Below, one piece after another: positions 5,193 through 7,007 of a stretch of DNA of 7,007 nucleotides (positions within the stretch are counted from its first letter, which is position 1; each line of letters starts with the position of its first letter). The stretch spans positions 1-7,007 of the forward strand of contig CAIWHF010000025.1 of NCBI GenBank assembly GCA_903912405.1. The letters are read 5' to 3'. The stretch is from an uncultured Bacteroidota bacterium (lineage in GTDB: Bacteria; Bacteroidota; Bacteroidia; Chitinophagales; Chitinophagaceae). Under the pieces are notes generated by a model. That model did no database searches. It saw nothing but the letters and a program-made list of their open reading frames with translations, and was not told the origin of the DNA. The position numbers were made by a program, and so were the translations under genes.

Positions 5193-6661
5193 TAAAAAAA
5201 TTCTCTCTAATTGGACTAATTCTATTTATTATAATCTATGCTTTTCAAGCATGTACTAATAAAGTAGCCTATCCATATACATCTTCGCAATTCCCCAACG
5301 AAGTTGCTCAAATTATTATTACTAATTGTGCAACTGATGGTTGCCACAATCAACAGAGTTATCAGAATGCTGGCGGATTATTGCTGGATAGTTGGGAGGC
5401 GTTAATGAATGGAAGTAATAATGGCGCCTGTGTAATTCCATTTAGCCCAGAAAATAGTTCATTACTATATTATATCAATAGGGATAGTGCAGAAGGCATC
5501 GTTGCCAAGCCAACCATGCCTATTAATAAAACGCCTCTTACTAAAGCACAATATAAAATAATTCGTGATTGGATTACCAACGGAGCACCTAACAGTGATG
5601 GCATTGTTCCATTTTCACAGCAAGCCACTAGCCGACAAAAAACTGTACTTACCCTTCAAGGATGCGATAAGCTGGGCATACTAGATGGCAATCAAGTCAT
5701 TGCACGATACATACCTATTGGGACCAACCCTCAAAGTGAATCTCCGCATGCTGTTCGGGTAAGTAAAGACGGAGCATATGCTTATATTAGTTTTTTAGCC
5801 GGTACTGCCATTCAGAAAGTAGATTTAACAAGCAATCAAGTAATAGAGAGTATTGACATTGGAGCAGGCTCATGGAATATTTTACACGTATCGGAAGATG
5901 GTAAAAAGCTCTTAGTGTGTGATTGGCAAAGCAATGGTAAATTAGTATTGCTTCAAACCAATCCTTTACAAGTACTTCAAGAATTTGGAGGCGGTGCTAC
6001 GGGTTTATTTACCTTTCCACATGGTATTATCGCCAATTCAAGTTTCGATACGTTTCATGTTACTTCACAATATGGTAATTTTATTTATAAATTTTCTGCA
6101 GACGAAAATATGTATGCTAAAATTTCATTAGATGGCAAACCTATATCTAATGCTACTGGTTTATTAGACCCGCATGAAATTTATTTCACTCCCGATAGAA
6201 GTAAATATTTTATTACCTGTGAAGCCAGTGATGAAGTGCGCATCTTTGATGCTCAAAAAGACACTTTAATAAAAACATTAGTAGTTGGCAATTTTCCGCA
6301 AGAAATTGCCATGTCGAAAACTAAACCTTATGCATTTATTACCTGTAGTGAAGATATTTCTAGTTATCCTGGTTTTAAAGGATCGGTGTATGTAATTAAT
6401 TACAACACATTAACAATTACGAAACGAATAGATGCACCTTTTTATCAACCGCATGGAATAAACGTAGATGATCGCAATAGTATTTTTTATGTGTATAGTA
6501 GAAATGTAAATCCATCTGGCCCTGCGCCACACCATAGTTCTGACTGTGCAGGTAGAAATGGCTACTATCAAGTATTTGATTTAAATACCCTCAATTTAAA
6601 AACTACAAAGCGTTTCGAAACCATTGTAGATCCTTATTCTGCAGACACCCGTTTTAAATAA
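5189..6661 (+). CDS. Lipoprotein with a c-type cytochrome domain fused to a YVTN-like beta-propeller
   Basis: The N-terminus is a lipoprotein-type signal (MIKK, hydrophobic 6-18, FQAC with Cys22 as likely lipidated residue). Residues about 38-137 are a small cytochrome c domain related to the planctomycete-type family: CATDGCH (47-53) is the haem-binding motif, GGLLLDSWEALMNGS (62-76) follows, Met110 in KPTMP is the likely sixth ligand, and IIRDWITNGAP (124-134) is the usual closing helix. Residues about 150-490 form a beta-propeller with repeats beginning near SPHAVRVSKDG (185), WNILHVSEDG (229), FPHGI (276), DPHEIYFTPDRS (327), FPQEIAMSKTK (369) and QPHGINVDD (420). It should sit in the periplasm or at the outer membrane and handle electrons, but its substrate is unknown. 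The haem motif is CX4CH rather than CXXCH. It overlaps mqnB by four bases and precedes folB by ten, so all three are probably cotranscribed. Confidence 0.85.
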   Translation: MIKKFSLIGLILFIIIYAFQACTNKVAYPYTSSQFPNEVAQIIITNCATDGCHNQQSYQNAGGLLLDSWEALMNGSNNGACVIPFSPENSSLLYYINRDSAEGIVAKPTMPINKTPLTKAQYKIIRDWITNGAPNSDGIVPFSQQATSRQKTVLTLQGCDKLGILDGNQVIARYIPIGTNPQSESPHAVRVSKDGAYAYISFLAGTAIQKVDLTSNQVIESIDIGAGSWNILHVSEDGKKLLVCDWQSNGKLVLLQTNPLQVLQEFGGGATGLFTFPHGIIANSSFDTFHVTSQYGNFIYKFSADENMYAKISLDGKPISNATGLLDPHEIYFTPDRSKYFITCEASDEVRIFDAQKDTLIKTLVVGNFPQEIAMSKTKPYAFITCSEDISSYPGFKGSVYVINYNTLTITKRIDAPFYQPHGINVDDRNSIFYVYSRNVNPSGPAPHHSSDCAGRNGYYQVFDLNTLNLKTTKRFETIVDPYSADTRFK

Positions 6662-6671
6662 ATATATACGT

Positions 6672-7007
6672 ATGCTTACCACTTCTCTACACCACATTAA
6701 AATTGCAGCACCCATTGGCTTGCATGCAGAAGAAGCGCTTATCATTAACAATTTTGAAATCGATGTTGACATTAGCTTTCATGCAGATATCGAAAACCCG
6801 CTACCCTATGCAGATTATAGCAGCATACAGGCTATTGTAAAAGAACATATGCAAGTAGGGGCGCTAATAGAAACCCATGTGCAAGCAATTTACAAAGCAC
6901 TTAAAGACACCTTTACAAAAGCCGACAAAATAAAAGTATGCATACGAAAAATGCACCCGCCTTTAGATGGCGAAGTGCGTTATGCACAAGTTTGTTTTGA
7001 GCATTAA
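6672..7007 (+). CDS. folB: Dihydroneopterin aldolase
   Basis: FolB cleaves 7,8-dihydroneopterin to 6-hydroxymethyl-7,8-dihydropterin and glycolaldehyde in folate synthesis, in the cytoplasm. The 111 residues are slightly short but complete, with the TAA stop forming the last three bases of the window. Matching features are IGLHAEEALINN-like start (15-27, with Glu20/Glu21 at the conserved acidic position), FEIDVDISF (28-36), YADYSSIQAIVKEHM (46-60), LIETHVQAIYKAL (65-77, Glu67 corresponding to the pterin-anchoring Glu) and VCIRKMHPPLDGEV (89-102, Lys93 corresponding to the catalytic Lys). The ATG lies 10 bases after the propeller gene's stop, so it is the third gene of the mqnB operon. It uses a dephosphorylated derivative of the FolE product; folE lies in the divergent operon. 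Confidence 0.93.
   Translation: MLTTSLHHIKIAAPIGLHAEEALIINNFEIDVDISFHADIENPLPYADYSSIQAIVKEHMQVGALIETHVQAIYKALKDTFTKADKIKVCIRKMHPPLDGEVRYAQVCFEH

Noticed and set aside
5041..5259. A 72-codon open frame on the plus strand bridging the mqnB end and the next gene
   Set aside because: It overlaps conserved residues of MqnB (IRSVSN, RDRSTW) and the signal sequence of the cytochrome-propeller in a different frame, and shows no domain.

Overview
The window is AT-rich, gene-dense DNA from a member of the Bacteroidota, most likely near the Chitinophagales or Sphingobacteriia. The reasons are a type IX secretion sorting domain (residues 198-275 of the first complete gene), Bacteroidota-type promoter elements (TTTG then TAnnTTTG), little sign of Shine-Dalgarno sequences, lipoprotein and Omp85-like envelope proteins, and a futalosine-pathway gene for menaquinone. 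No tRNA, rRNA, insertion sequence, phage gene or CRISPR array is visible.

Left part (1-3400): the start of an exported protein on the minus strand (1-114, cut by the window edge) diverges from a plus-strand gene for a secreted DUF2271 protein with a T9SS sorting domain (244-1071). That gene converges on a minus-strand pair: an Omp85/BamA-like beta-barrel without POTRA domains (2144-3313) followed by apbE, the FAD:protein FMN transferase (1120-2121). One hairpin between the convergent genes (1092-1120) can end transcription both ways. The DUF2271 protein has a D-A-T-T-G-A-T motif resembling the sequence that ApbE enzymes flavinylate. The group may therefore make a flavin-carrying protein that is sent to the cell surface.

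Middle and right part (3402-7007): two divergent operons share a 97-base intergenic region. On the minus strand, a 6-pyruvoyl-tetrahydropterin synthase homologue is followed by folE (GTP cyclohydrolase I), read from a near-ideal promoter and ended by a UUCG-loop terminator. On the plus strand, mqnB (futalosine hydrolase), a lipoprotein joining a c-type cytochrome domain to a YVTN-like beta-propeller, and folB (dihydroneopterin aldolase) are tightly packed: a 4-base ATGA overlap, then a 10-base gap. FolE and FolB belong to folate synthesis. The PTPS homologue uses the same type of product as FolE and has the C-x5-HGH motif of tetrahydrobiopterin-type enzymes rather than the queuosine-type QueD motif. 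MqnB and the cytochrome point to respiration.

Most genes are confident family assignments. The points most worth a second look are the possible flavinylation site in a T9SS-exported DUF2271 protein, the unusual start of the Omp85-like gene (TTG, overlapping a seven-codon upstream frame), the PTPS subtype, the CX4CH cytochrome-propeller, and an 11-base sequence shared by the two minus-strand promoter regions.
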